The notes under the pieces were generated by a model. The model made no database searches and was not told the origin of the DNA. It worked only from the letters and a program-made list of their open reading frames with translations. A program made the translations under genes and the position numbers. From the NCBI GenBank assembly GCA_021296265.1, contig JAGWAT010000005.1, positions 1 to 64,000 of the forward strand: a DNA stretch of 64,000 nucleotides, in the 5' to 3' direction. Source of the stretch: Alphaproteobacteria bacterium. Its GTDB lineage: Bacteria; Pseudomonadota; Alphaproteobacteria; TMED109. Within the stretch, counting starts at the first letter, position 1, and the number at the start of each line of letters is the position of its first letter. This document shows, one piece after another, positions 52,951 to 61,823 of the stretch.

Positions 52951-54048
52951 ATGGGATTCCGGTGCGGCATCGTGGGTTTGCCCAACGTCGGGAAGTCAAC
53001 GCTGTTCAACGCGTTGAGCGGTGCTTCGGCCGCGGAGGCCGCGAACTATCCCTTCTGCACGATCGAGCCCAATGTTGGCCGCGTCCCCGTTCCGGACTCG
53101 CGGATCGATCGGCTGGCCGAGCTATCTGGATCCGCGGACCGAACCCCCGCCATGATCGACTTCGTCGACATCGCGGGCCTCGTGAAGGGAGCGAGCCGCG
53201 GGGAGGGACTTGGCAACCGTTTTCTTGCAAGCATCCGGGAGGTCGACGCAATCGTCCACGTCCTGCGCTGCTTCGATGACGATCGCATCACGCACGTCGC
53301 GGGATCGCCGGACCCGGCGGGAGACGCCGAGATCGTGGAGACCGAACTCTTGTTAGCCGATCTCGGGGCGCTGGAGCGGGCCCGAGATCGCTTGGTCAAA
53401 ACGGCTCGAAGCGGCGATCGAAGCAGCCGTCAGCAACTCCAGATGGTGGAACACGGCATCGAGCATCTGGGAAGCGGCCAGCCGGTACGAGAACTCGCCA
53501 GCGGGAAGGACGGCGCACCGTTTCGGGAACTCGGCTTGCTGACAGCCAAGCCGGTGATGTTCGTTGCCAACGTCGGCGACACCGACATCCACCTCGGCAA
53601 CGCCTTGACGCAGTCGGCCGCCGCACATGCCGCAGCGCGCGGGGCAGAACTGGTGCTGGTGTCAGCGCAACTTGAAGCTGAACTGGCCGAACTTGAAGGC
53701 GAAGCCGACCGCGAGGCGTTCCTTGCCAGCATGGGCCTGGCAGAGTCGGGACTCGTCCGGGTGTCGCGCGCGGGCTACGCGATACTCGGCCTGATCACCT
53801 TCTTCACTGCCAACCCGAAGGAGGCACGCGCCTGGACGGTCAAGGCGGGCACCACGGCCGTTTCTGCGGCGGGCGTCATCCACAGCGACTTCGCGCGCGG
53901 TTTCATCGCCGCGGAAACTGCAAGCTTCGAGACCTTTGTGGAGGCGGGGGGCGAGCAGGCAGCACGCGCCTCAGGACGTCTTCGGAGCGAAGGCCGCGAC
54001 TACGTGGTACGCGATGGCGATGTGGTGCTATTCCGCTTCAATGTCTAA
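52951..54048 (+). CDS. ychF: Redox-regulated ATPase/GTPase YchF
   Basis: An Obg-family P-loop protein with universal distribution that binds ribosomes and prefers ATP. The G1 motif is GLPNVGKST, followed by NYPFCTIEPNVG, VDIAGLVKGASRGEGLGN and the altered G4 region, then the C-terminal TGS domain (WTVKAGTTAVSAAGVIHSDF, VVRDGDVVLFRFNV). 365 residues is standard. It ends the plus-strand prs operon and converges with the SRAP gene. Confidence 0.96.
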   Translation: MGFRCGIVGLPNVGKSTLFNALSGASAAEAANYPFCTIEPNVGRVPVPDSRIDRLAELSGSADRTPAMIDFVDIAGLVKGASRGEGLGNRFLASIREVDAIVHVLRCFDDDRITHVAGSPDPAGDAEIVETELLLADLGALERARDRLVKTARSGDRSSRQQLQMVEHGIEHLGSGQPVRELASGKDGAPFRELGLLTAKPVMFVANVGDTDIHLGNALTQSAAAHAAARGAELVLVSAQLEAELAELEGEADREAFLASMGLAESGLVRVSRAGYAILGLITFFTANPKEARAWTVKAGTTAVSAAGVIHSDFARGFIAAETASFETFVEAGGEQAARASGRLRSEGRDYVVRDGDVVLFRFNV

Positions 54049-54049
54049 C

Positions 54050-54088
54050 CGGCGCCATTTGCACATGTGCGCTTCCATGCAAGCGCCG
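54050..54088. terminator. Inverted repeat in the convergent ychF/SRAP gap
   Basis: CGGCGC (54050-54055) and GCGCCG (54083-54088) bracket a loop that contains the palindrome GCACATGTGC (54061-54070). It lies just after the ychF stop and is followed by TCTT. Possibly a transcription end shared by both converging genes; pairing is imperfect. Confidence 0.35.
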
Positions 54089-54112
54089 TCTTGCCACGTA
54101 GAGGTGCCCCGG

Positions 54113-54742
54113 CTAGGCGACGGGGGCCAGTTCTTCAGCCTGTAACTCGGCTTCCTGCACCGGTCGAAGCAGTTCCTGCAGATCTTCCCTGGGTGAGTCG
54201 GGGTTTAACCAAGCGTCAAAATCAGCGCGACCGATGATGGCCGGCATGCGATCGTGAACACGACCCACGAGGCCATTGGCCGCCGTCGTCACGACCAGGC
54301 AACCCGTCGCCGGGCCCTCCCCATTGGCCGAGCGCAGGGGCTGATAAATTCCGGCAAACGCCAGATAGCCGTCGTCAGAGGCCCGGAATTTCCAAACGAT
54401 CTGCGGGCCTTCTTCCGGCATGCCCCATTCGTAGAACGCATCTGCCGCGATCAAACACCGACGGCGCTGGAAGGATTCCTTGAAAGAGGGGTTCCGGGCA
54501 ACGTTCTCGGCGCGGGCACTCGCCACCAGGCCCGAGGAATCAGGACGTTCCGACGGAATTCCCCAATACAGCACCGCGGCGCGGATCTGCCCCTCGGCAC
54601 TCCGGCCACCAGCAAGGACCTCCGTCCCCGGAGCGATTTCCGCATTCGGTTCCGGGACCGACCCGTTCGGGTCACCAAACAGGTTCCGCCGGGCACCGGC
54701 GGGATCGGTCAAGCTGTATCGGCCGCGCATAGGGTTAGACAT
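54113..54742 (-). CDS. SRAP-domain protein (YedK/HMCES family) lacking the catalytic Cys2
   Basis: SRAP proteins crosslink to abasic sites in single-stranded DNA through the Cys directly after the initiator Met. Here the start reads MSNPMRGRYSLTD: the normal MCGRYSL is replaced by MRGRYSL with four extra residues in front. Other family features remain: RCLIAADAFYEWGM with the Glu, and GRVHDRMPAIIG with the His. The usual Asn-Ala-Arg segment reads ASARAENV, so that Asn also appears changed. ATG 54742 has GGAG eight bases upstream. At 209 residues the fold looks complete, but crosslinking chemistry should be lost or altered. Confidence 0.85.
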   Translation of the reverse strand: MSNPMRGRYSLTDPAGARRNLFGDPNGSVPEPNAEIAPGTEVLAGGRSAEGQIRAAVLYWGIPSERPDSSGLVASARAENVARNPSFKESFQRRRCLIAADAFYEWGMPEEGPQIVWKFRASDDGYLAFAGIYQPLRSANGEGPATGCLVVTTAANGLVGRVHDRMPAIIGRADFDAWLNPDSPREDLQELLRPVQEAELQAEELAPVA

Positions 54743-54945
54743 AATTGAACTCCGTGGATGGGTCAACGAATTCGGTGCCGCCCGCGACGCCGCACCACGG
54801 CCGGACAGCGGATTGCCATTCGGTGCGGTCTAGCGATACCGGCCGCCTAGCCGTCCGGTGCCCCCAGATATCTTTGTACGCCTGTTTTCCGCCGAACATA
54901 CCTCAGTCGAGAATTCGGCCCACATCGGCCGCTCGGCCGCCTACA

Positions 54946-56637
54946 TCAGATCGGCGCCGCCAGATTCCACCTCGTCGCCCATGGGAAGACCCGCGGCGAT
55001 GCCAGCGCGGTTCCGCCATCTATCGCGAAGCCGGCATAACCTGATTCGGTTTCCGCATTGCATCGGTCGAGGTACGCCGGAAACCCGCCGAGGTATGGCA
55101 TGAACACCCGCGGGCGTCCCGGAATGTTCGCGCCGACGTACCAGGAACTGCACGTCGACCGCAAGGACTCGCTCGCGACCTCGTTGACGTGGCCAATCCA
55201 GGCGTCCTCGGAGGCCGCCAAGGGTTCAATCATGCGGGCTCCAGCGTCATCCAGTCGAGTGAAACAGTGCGCAATCCAGTCGACGTGCTGCTCGATCGCC
55301 GGCATCATGTTGGCCAGCACCGAGGGGCTCCCCGGACCCGTGACGGTAAAGAGGTTCGGGAATCCGGCAGACATCAGGCCCAGGTAGGTCCGCGGGCCTG
55401 ACCGCCACTTGCCCTTCAGCGTCAAACCCTTCCGACCAGCGATATGGATGCGGTCAAGCGATCCCGTCATCGCCGCGAACCCGGTGGCACACACGATGAC
55501 GTCGAAGTCATAGCGCTGGTCCGCCACGACCAAACCAGTCTCGGTGAAGTACTGAATCGGCGTTTCGGATACGTCGACCAGGTTCACGTGCGGCAAGTTG
55601 AAGGTTTCGTAGTAGCCGCTATCCACGCACAGGCGCTTGCAGCCAAATACATTGTCGGGGCACAGCAGCTGCGCAACCTCGGGATCCTTGACGACCGATC
55701 GGATCTTGCCGCGCACGAATTCCGCGATGCTGTCGTTCGATTGCTGGTTGAGCAACAGGTCCGAAAACGCGCCGAGAAACCCAAGCCCGCCGCGACGCCA
55801 GTAGTCCTCGTAGTGCAGTTCCCGCTCGGGAGGTGACAACTCCAGCGCCGAGCGCTTGTCGTACTGGAACAGGAACGCCGGCATGCGGGTGCGCGCCAAA
55901 GCACGGAAATCGGCGTAGTTCGCCTTGATTCCGCGCTCATAGTCCGGAGTCATGGGCACGTTGCGCGCGGGTACCGCGTAGTTCGGGGTACGCTGAAACA
56001 CCACCACTTCCTCGGCATCCCGGGCGACGATCGGGATGGACTGAATGGCGGACGAGCCGGTCCCGATGATCCCGACCCGGAGACCCGTGAAATCGAAGCC
56101 CTCATGCGGCCATCTGCCGGTGTGCAGAATCGGCACCTGGCAGTCCTGCATCCCCACGAATGCCGGAAGATTCGCGGCAGAAAGGCAGCCCACAGCCGAC
56201 ACGAGGTAACGTCCTGTCACCCGGTCACCGCGATCGGTCTCCACGACCCACCGGCCGGCGCGCTCGTCGAAGCTCGCTGTCGTGACACGAGTCTGGAACC
56301 GGATATCGCTGCGCAGATTGAAGCGGTCGGCAACGTGTCGGGCGTATTCGAGGATTTCCGGCTGCGACGCGTACTTCTCTGACCAACTCCACTCCTGTTC
56401 CAGACCCTCGGAAAAGGAGTACGAGTACTGCATGCTCTCGATGTCGCAGCGCGCACCCGGGTAGCGATTCCAATACCACGTGCCGCCGACATCGTCGGCA
56501 ATCTCATAGGCGCGGGCCGACATGCCAATGCTCCGCAGGCGGTGCAACATGTACATCCCGCCAAACCCGCTGCCGATGACAATCACGTCAAATGCGGAGC
56601 CGGTTTCCGGTCGACGGTTACCCTCCCGGTGATTCAT
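54946..56637 (-). CDS. Flavin-containing Baeyer-Villiger-type monooxygenase
   Basis: A 563-residue FAD/NADPH enzyme. The FAD-binding GSGFGG is at residues 22-27, followed by DDVGGTWYWNRYPGARCDIE, a hallmark of cyclohexanone/phenylacetone monooxygenases. The NADPH-binding GTGSSAIQSI follows the motif HTGRWPHEGFDFTG, which matches the Baeyer-Villiger fingerprint FxGxxxHxxxW(P/D). It should insert oxygen next to a ketone to form an ester or lactone; the substrate is unknown. Its ATG overlaps the dapE stop by 4 bases, so it is co-transcribed with dapE and opdB, an unusual grouping. Confidence 0.92.
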   Translation of the reverse strand: MNHREGNRRPETGSAFDVIVIGSGFGGMYMLHRLRSIGMSARAYEIADDVGGTWYWNRYPGARCDIESMQYSYSFSEGLEQEWSWSEKYASQPEILEYARHVADRFNLRSDIRFQTRVTTASFDERAGRWVVETDRGDRVTGRYLVSAVGCLSAANLPAFVGMQDCQVPILHTGRWPHEGFDFTGLRVGIIGTGSSAIQSIPIVARDAEEVVVFQRTPNYAVPARNVPMTPDYERGIKANYADFRALARTRMPAFLFQYDKRSALELSPPERELHYEDYWRRGGLGFLGAFSDLLLNQQSNDSIAEFVRGKIRSVVKDPEVAQLLCPDNVFGCKRLCVDSGYYETFNLPHVNLVDVSETPIQYFTETGLVVADQRYDFDVIVCATGFAAMTGSLDRIHIAGRKGLTLKGKWRSGPRTYLGLMSAGFPNLFTVTGPGSPSVLANMMPAIEQHVDWIAHCFTRLDDAGARMIEPLAASEDAWIGHVNEVASESLRSTCSSWYVGANIPGRPRVFMPYLGGFPAYLDRCNAETESGYAGFAIDGGTALASPRVFPWATRWNLAAPI

Positions 56638-57857
56638 CGGGCCTTCCCTGCCCGGCCATCAACGGAACCCTCGGACTCGAAGTACAGCGTCAGAATCCGC
56701 TCGTATACGTCCACAAGCGTCAGTAGGTCCTCCACCAGGATCTGCTCGTTGGCCTGGTGCATCGTCTTCCCGACCCCGCCAAACTCCACGACCGGACAGA
56801 CAGTCTGAATAAATCGCGCATCGGACGTCCCGCCGCTCGTCGATGCCGCCGGCTGCCGTCCCGTGACGGCCTTCACCGCGGCGGCAACCACATCCGTCAG
56901 GCGGCCCGGACGGGTCAGAAACGCCGGTCCGCTCCAGTCCAAGTCGAGCTTGTAGCTTCCGGCGGCCACCCGATCAAGGCACGCTCGCAACCAGGCCTCC
57001 AACGACGCAGGCGTGTGTGCCGGACAGTACCGCACATTAAAGCTCGCTCTGGCACAGTTCGGTATCACATTCGTGACGCGGTTCCCCACATCCACCGACG
57101 TGAGCTCCAAGTTGGAGGGCTGGAAATGGTCGACCCCGTCGTCCGGCGCCTCGGACAAGAGCGAGGTGAGAAGTGCAACGAGCCTGGGAATCGGGTTATC
57201 GGCGAGTTCCGGATAAGCCACGTGCCCTTGCGTGCCGTACACGGTCAAGGTGCCGTTTACGCTTCCCCGGCGACCGATCTTCATCATGTCCCCGAGGCGC
57301 TCTGGATTGGTCGGCTCGCCCACGAGACAGACGTCGATGTGCTCATCGTGCCGCTTCATCCAGTCAAGAACCTGGACTGTGCCATTGCGTGCATCTTTTT
57401 CTTCGTCACCCGTGATCAACAGGCTGACCGAGCCATACGGTCGCCCGCTGCCCAGAAACCTCGAGCAGGCGGCAACGAACGCAGCAATGCTTCCCTTCAT
57501 GTCCGACGCGCCCCGACCGTACAGGACTCCGTCCTCGGTGATCCCGCCAAACGGATCCTTGTCCCACGTGTCCATGGCACCCGGCGGCACAACATCCGTA
57601 TGACCAGCGAAGCAGAAATTCGGGCGGCCCGCCCCAATTCGGGCATACAGATTCTCGACCTGCGCGTCGGGCCCCTCCGTACCGGGCTGCCCGAAAGCGA
57701 GGCGCCGGCACGTGAAACCGAGGCGTCCCAAAGCCAGCTCCAGAACTCCCAGCGCACCGGCATCGGCCGGCGTCACGCTGGGGCAGCGAATCAGGGTCCG
57801 GGCGAGTTCCAGCGGATCGACCGAACGGTGTGGTTCGCTCGTAACGGCGGAACTCAT
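56634..57857 (-). CDS. dapE: Succinyl-diaminopimelate desuccinylase (M20 family)
   Basis: Removes succinate in lysine/diaminopimelate synthesis. Two-metal site residues are visible: His in FAGHTDVVPPG, Asp in GRGASDMKGSIAAF, the catalytic Glu pair in TGDEEKDARNGT, and His in VEFGGVGKTMHQANE near the end. ELTSVDVGNRVTNVIPNCA and STSGGTSDARFI are typical of DapE rather than ArgE. ATG 57857 gives 407 residues; longer open frames upstream are antisense or out of frame. It is coupled by ATGA overlaps to opdB upstream and the monooxygenase downstream. Confidence 0.92.
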   Translation of the reverse strand: MSSAVTSEPHRSVDPLELARTLIRCPSVTPADAGALGVLELALGRLGFTCRRLAFGQPGTEGPDAQVENLYARIGAGRPNFCFAGHTDVVPPGAMDTWDKDPFGGITEDGVLYGRGASDMKGSIAAFVAACSRFLGSGRPYGSVSLLITGDEEKDARNGTVQVLDWMKRHDEHIDVCLVGEPTNPERLGDMMKIGRRGSVNGTLTVYGTQGHVAYPELADNPIPRLVALLTSLLSEAPDDGVDHFQPSNLELTSVDVGNRVTNVIPNCARASFNVRYCPAHTPASLEAWLRACLDRVAAGSYKLDLDWSGPAFLTRPGRLTDVVAAAVKAVTGRQPAASTSGGTSDARFIQTVCPVVEFGGVGKTMHQANEQILVEDLLTLVDVYERILTLYFESEGSVDGRAGKAR

Positions 57858-59878
57858 GGGCCTGCCGTCATCAGGGCGAACGCGTAGACGAGTGCGACCT
57901 CGTCGAGACGAGCAAAGCGGCCGGCTGCCCCCCCGTGGCCAGCCTCGAGATTGGTCCACAGGAGCACCGGGTCCGCTGAGGTTGTGTGTTCGCGGAGCCT
58001 TGCGATCCACTTGGCCGGTTCCCAGTAGCCGACGCGTGGATCTGTCAGGCCCGCGGTCGCAAGTACGGCCGGATAGCGACGTTTGGATACGTTGGAATAG
58101 GGACAGTACGACCCGATACGAGCGCGTGCCGCCGCGTCGCGAATCGGATCGCCCCACTCCGCCCATTCCGGCGGAGTCAGCGGGAGTGTGGCGTCCAGCA
58201 TGGTGTTGAGCACGTCGACGAAGGGTACCTCGGCGACCACACCGCCGAAGAGCTCAGTGTCCCGGTTGAGCGACGCCCCGACGAGCAAGCCTCCCGCGCT
58301 CCCGCCATGCGCAATGATCCTGCCGCGACTCGTGTATCCCGCCGCCACCAGCCCCCGGCCCGCGGAGACGAAATCGGAGAAGCTGTTCTCCTTGTGCTCG
58401 AGCTTGCCATCCAGATACCATCCGTAACCCAGTTCCGTGCCGCCGCGAACATGCGCGATCGCGTATACGAAACCACGGTCCAGCAAACTGAATCGGGTGT
58501 GGACAAACGACGCTGGCGTGGCGTGCCCGTAAGCCCCGTAGCCGTAGAGGAGAAGCGGCGTGTGGCCGTCGAGGGCCAGGTCCCTTCGATGCACCAGGGA
58601 TACCGGGACTTCCGTGCCATCCTCACTGTGCACCGTGAGCCGCCTAGCGACGTATTGCTCGGCGTCGTGCCCGCCCGGGATCTGCTGCTCCTTGCGGAGC
58701 ACCGCCGTCCGATCGCGCATATCGAAATCGAACGTTCTGCTGGGCGTCGTCAGGGAACTGTACACGTAGCGGACCACGTGTTTCTCGTATTCCATCCCTG
58801 ACACCAGCTGAAGACTGAAGGTTTCTTCGCCGCCGGCATCGATCGCATACTCATCGCCATCACGGAGACTACGCACCACGATCCTGGGCAACCCGGCCAC
58901 GCGTTCGAGCCGAACCAGCCAGCCGGCGAATACCTGTACGTCCAGTATGTAGACTCCGGCACGGTGCGGCACGATCTGGCACGGCTCTGTGCGGTCGCCG
59001 TGCACGGGAACCCCGACGATCTTGAAATCCTCTGCTTCATCGGCGTTGGTGAGAAGGATCAGCTGTTCGCCGTGGTCGGAAACCGTGTAGCGCACTCCCT
59101 CTCGCCGAGCCCAGACCCGGAAAGGTTCGGAGTCAGGCCGGGCAGCATCGATCAGATACGTCTCGGATGCCTCGGCGTGCTCATGACAGTCAATGCGAAC
59201 GAAGCGACCGCTCTCCGTTCGGCTGACGGCGAGAAACACCTGCGGCGATGGGCTGGTGAATACGGCCACGTCCGACTCGGGCGGGTCTCCTAGGCGGTGC
59301 AGGCGCACCTGCCACGGTCGATGCTGATCATCCAGGACCGTGTAGTACAGCTGCCGGGAATCAAGCGACCAGACAAGATCCCCCTGGGTCTCCTGTAGCC
59401 GGTCAGGGAGCTCCGCTCGGTCCGGAAGCTCGAGAAACCGCACTTCGTACTTTTCCGATCCCTTTCGATCGGCGGCGTAGGCGAGGATTGCATGATCGGG
59501 CGAATGGCGCGATCCGCCAATCCGGAAGAACTTTGCCTGGGCTGCTTCCTGGTTGCCGTCGAGCAAGATTTCCTCGCTCGCCTTGTCTGCACGGACCCGA
59601 CAGAGAATGGGATATTCGCCTCCCTCTTCGAATCGCCGGTAATAGGCGTACTGCCCGTCCGGCACCGGAACGTCAGCGTCCTCATCCGGCACCCGCGCGC
59701 GCAGCTCGCGCGCCAATTCATCCTGCAATCCGGCGACTGGGCGAAGTACGCTCTCAGTGCGCCGGTTCTCCTGCTCCAGGTGCGAATGAATGGCGGGTTC
59801 CAAGGTGCCCGGATCGCGCAGCACGGACGGCCAATCTGCGCAGCGAAGCCAAGCGTGCGGGTCAGCCGTTGCGGTCAC
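57854..59878 (-). CDS. Oligopeptidase B (S9A serine peptidase)
   Basis: A 674-residue prolyl-oligopeptidase-family enzyme cleaving short peptides after basic residues. An N-terminal seven-bladed propeller covers about residues 70-400 (VWSLDSRQLYYTVLDDQHRP, RTFDFDMRDRTAVLRKEQ). The catalytic alpha/beta domain has Ser527 in AHGGSAGGLLVG, Asp in TAGLTDPRVGYWEPAKW and His in NLEAGHGGAAGR. HVRGGTELGYGWYLDGKLEHKEN, cited here only as a family landmark, supports type B. There is no signal peptide. The 4-base overlap with dapE makes it the first gene of a three-gene operon. Confidence 0.92.
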   Translation of the reverse strand: MTATADPHAWLRCADWPSVLRDPGTLEPAIHSHLEQENRRTESVLRPVAGLQDELARELRARVPDEDADVPVPDGQYAYYRRFEEGGEYPILCRVRADKASEEILLDGNQEAAQAKFFRIGGSRHSPDHAILAYAADRKGSEKYEVRFLELPDRAELPDRLQETQGDLVWSLDSRQLYYTVLDDQHRPWQVRLHRLGDPPESDVAVFTSPSPQVFLAVSRTESGRFVRIDCHEHAEASETYLIDAARPDSEPFRVWARREGVRYTVSDHGEQLILLTNADEAEDFKIVGVPVHGDRTEPCQIVPHRAGVYILDVQVFAGWLVRLERVAGLPRIVVRSLRDGDEYAIDAGGEETFSLQLVSGMEYEKHVVRYVYSSLTTPSRTFDFDMRDRTAVLRKEQQIPGGHDAEQYVARRLTVHSEDGTEVPVSLVHRRDLALDGHTPLLLYGYGAYGHATPASFVHTRFSLLDRGFVYAIAHVRGGTELGYGWYLDGKLEHKENSFSDFVSAGRGLVAAGYTSRGRIIAHGGSAGGLLVGASLNRDTELFGGVVAEVPFVDVLNTMLDATLPLTPPEWAEWGDPIRDAAARARIGSYCPYSNVSKRRYPAVLATAGLTDPRVGYWEPAKWIARLREHTTSADPVLLWTNLEAGHGGAAGRFARLDEVALVYAFALMTAGP

Positions 59879-59969
59879 TACACCCCCCGTTCGGGCAGCC
59901 GTCTTCCATCGCGAGTGGATCGGTGCGCGTTGCTTTGCCGTCGCCGCCAGCGAAACACGGCTGCCGGCG

Positions 59970-60317
59970 TCAAAGGATTTCGAGAACCGACTCCGGCGGA
60001 CGTCCTACTCTAGCGCGCCCACCGTGGAGCACGATCGGGCGCTGGATCAAAATCGGATCCGCGATCATGGCCTCAATCAGGGCCCGGTCGTCGAGACCCG
60101 GGTCGGCAAGATTGCGTTCCCGATAGACAGCTTCGCGCTTGCGCATGAGTTCGCGCGGCCCCAGCCCGAGACGGCGCAGAATTTCCACGAGCGTGAGGGC
60201 ATCAGGCGGATTCTCCAAGTATTCAACGATTTCCGGATCAATCCCGCGCTCGCGGAGCAGGGCGAGCGTCGCGCGTGACTTGCTACACTTGGGGTTGTGG
60301 TAGATCACCGTGTCCAT
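59970..60317 (-). CDS. arsC: Arsenate reductase, glutaredoxin-coupled ArsC type
   Basis: 115 residues closely matching the E. coli ArsC family: HNPKCSKSRATLALL with the nucleophile Cys11, EYLENPPDALTLVEILRRLG, and ILIQRPIVLHGGRARVGRP supplying the conserved Arg residues. It should reduce arsenate to arsenite with glutaredoxin. No arsR, arsB or acr3 gene is adjacent, so a YffB-like redox role is possible, but the HNPKCSKSR motif favours ArsC. The gene is divergent from pgi and 91 bases from opdB. Confidence 0.88.
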   Translation of the reverse strand: MDTVIYHNPKCSKSRATLALLRERGIDPEIVEYLENPPDALTLVEILRRLGLGPRELMRKREAVYRERNLADPGLDDRALIEAMIADPILIQRPIVLHGGRARVGRPPESVLEIL

Positions 60318-60464
60318 CCTCGTCGCTCCGCAACTCGTTTGAGGGTGATTGCCGCGGTCTTGTATCACTCCCAGCGTCCGCGGGAAATGGCCCGGGCCGT
60401 GCCAAACCGAGGTGCCGGCCTCGGGCGACTGACCGCATAGGCCGGTCGCCAGGCGGACTGACCT

Positions 60465-61823
60465 GTGAGCGATACTGCCCTCACAAGCCCTGTCCATTCC
60501 AACGGACCGCATTCGGGCCGATGCAACGCGCCCGATGCCTTCGGGATCAGCTGCGACACATCGGCTTGGCTTGAGCCCGAGGGCGGGCGGGCAACCCGTG
60601 GACAAGCCGCACGGACCGCGCTTACCCGACTGGAAGAACGCTACCGGGACGGGGCGCTGCCCTTTCTGACAGTCCTGCGCAGCGGCCCTCCCGCCCGCGA
60701 CTATCTCGACGTCGGGCGGCGGTTTTCCCGCGACGCCGGGCTTGTCGTGCACTGCGGCGGTGGATCCCTGTACGCCGGCAGGGCGTTTGTCGCCGCTGCT
60801 GCCGCGGAGAATTCCCATCCGGCGGCGACCCGGCCCCCGGTCGTGTTCGCCGAGAGCATCGACCCGAACGCGTGCGCCCAGCTGCGACGAACGCTCGACC
60901 AGGTTGGCCAGAAACACGTCTACTTGATGATCGTCAGCAAGTTCGGCCAAACGACCGAGACGCTCGCCCTGTTTGCAATGCTTCTTGAGTGGTACAGCCA
61001 GACGCTGGAACCCGAAGTCGTCCGCGAGCGGGCTGTCTGCCTGACTGAAGCTGGGCCATCCCCGCTCCGGGCCCTCGCCCAGGCCCGCGGTATCCCCATC
61101 CTGGAAGTACCTGCCGACGTGGGGGGGCAGGTTCGCGGCGTTCACGGTATCCGGGCTCCTGTCGGCCGCCATTGGTGCAAACGGGTCGGGGCCGCACGGA
61201 CCCGATGTCCTGGCAGGCGGCAGAGCCGTCCTGGCGCACGTGTTTCCCGTGAAGGTCTCAGTCCCACGGCACAATCCGCGGCCGCCATGGCGGCGTTCCA
61301 CGAGCGCCACGGAACCGGCTCGCTGGTCAAGCTGGCATACACCAGCGCGATGGAGCCGCTGCAAACCTGGTACGGGCAGCCGGTGTCGGAAAGCCTGGGG
61401 AAGGGCCGCCGGGGCTTCTCCCCTGTCACCGTGCGCGGCACCGACGACGAACACAGCCAGCTGCAGCAATGGCTGGACGGACCACCCGGGCAAATGATCA
61501 CGTTGCTACGTTCGGGAACCGCCTGCGACGTCCAGCTACCCGCTGATCTCCCGGGCTATCCCAGCTGGTTCCTCCGCCGTCTGGGCTCCCTCTGGCACGC
61601 CCATGCGGATGCCACCTGCGGGAGCCTTGCCACGGCCGGGCGGCCGGTCCGCACCTTCACATTCGCGCGCCGGAGCCAAGCGGCCTACGGTGCCCTGATG
61701 GCCCACCTCATGCTGGAAACCGAACTGGTCGCCGACCTGCTTGGTATCAATCCCTTCGGCCAACCCACCGTGGAGGACACAAGGGAGCGCATCGTCCAGA
61801 TCCTGACCAAGGTGGCGCACTGA
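60465..61823 (+). CDS. pgi: Glucose-6-phosphate isomerase, with two compensating apparent frameshifts
   Basis: Interconverts glucose-6- and fructose-6-phosphate. Family features: GGGSLYAGRAFV, ESIDPNACAQL, MIVSKFGQTTETLA, TWYGQPVSESLGKGRRGF and GTDDEHSQLQQWLDGP, with the catalytic-loop His. From 61128 to about 61250 the main frame gives arginine-rich nonsense (QVRGVHGIRAPVG), while the +1 frame gives the expected GRFAAFTVSGLLSAAIGANG and GPDVLAGGRAVLAHVFP. One G too many in a run of seven (61121-61127) and one base missing near 61238-61260 explain this. GTG at 60465 is the start. The stop overlaps the mutL ATG by one base. Confidence 0.88.
   Translation: MSDTALTSPVHSNGPHSGRCNAPDAFGISCDTSAWLEPEGGRATRGQAARTALTRLEERYRDGALPFLTVLRSGPPARDYLDVGRRFSRDAGLVVHCGGGSLYAGRAFVAAAAAENSHPAATRPPVVFAESIDPNACAQLRRTLDQVGQKHVYLMIVSKFGQTTETLALFAMLLEWYSQTLEPEVVRERAVCLTEAGPSPLRALAQARGIPILEVPADVGGQVRGVHGIRAPVGRHWCKRVGAARTRCPGRRQSRPGARVSREGLSPTAQSAAAMAAFHERHGTGSLVKLAYTSAMEPLQTWYGQPVSESLGKGRRGFSPVTVRGTDDEHSQLQQWLDGPPGQMITLLRSGTACDVQLPADLPGYPSWFLRRLGSLWHAHADATCGSLATAGRPVRTFTFARRSQAAYGALMAHLMLETELVADLLGINPFGQPTVEDTRERIVQILTKVAH

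Noticed and set aside
59970-61493. Long minus-strand frame covering pgi and the arsC-like gene
   Set aside because: Only the last 115 codons (arsC-like) are real; the rest is antisense to pgi.
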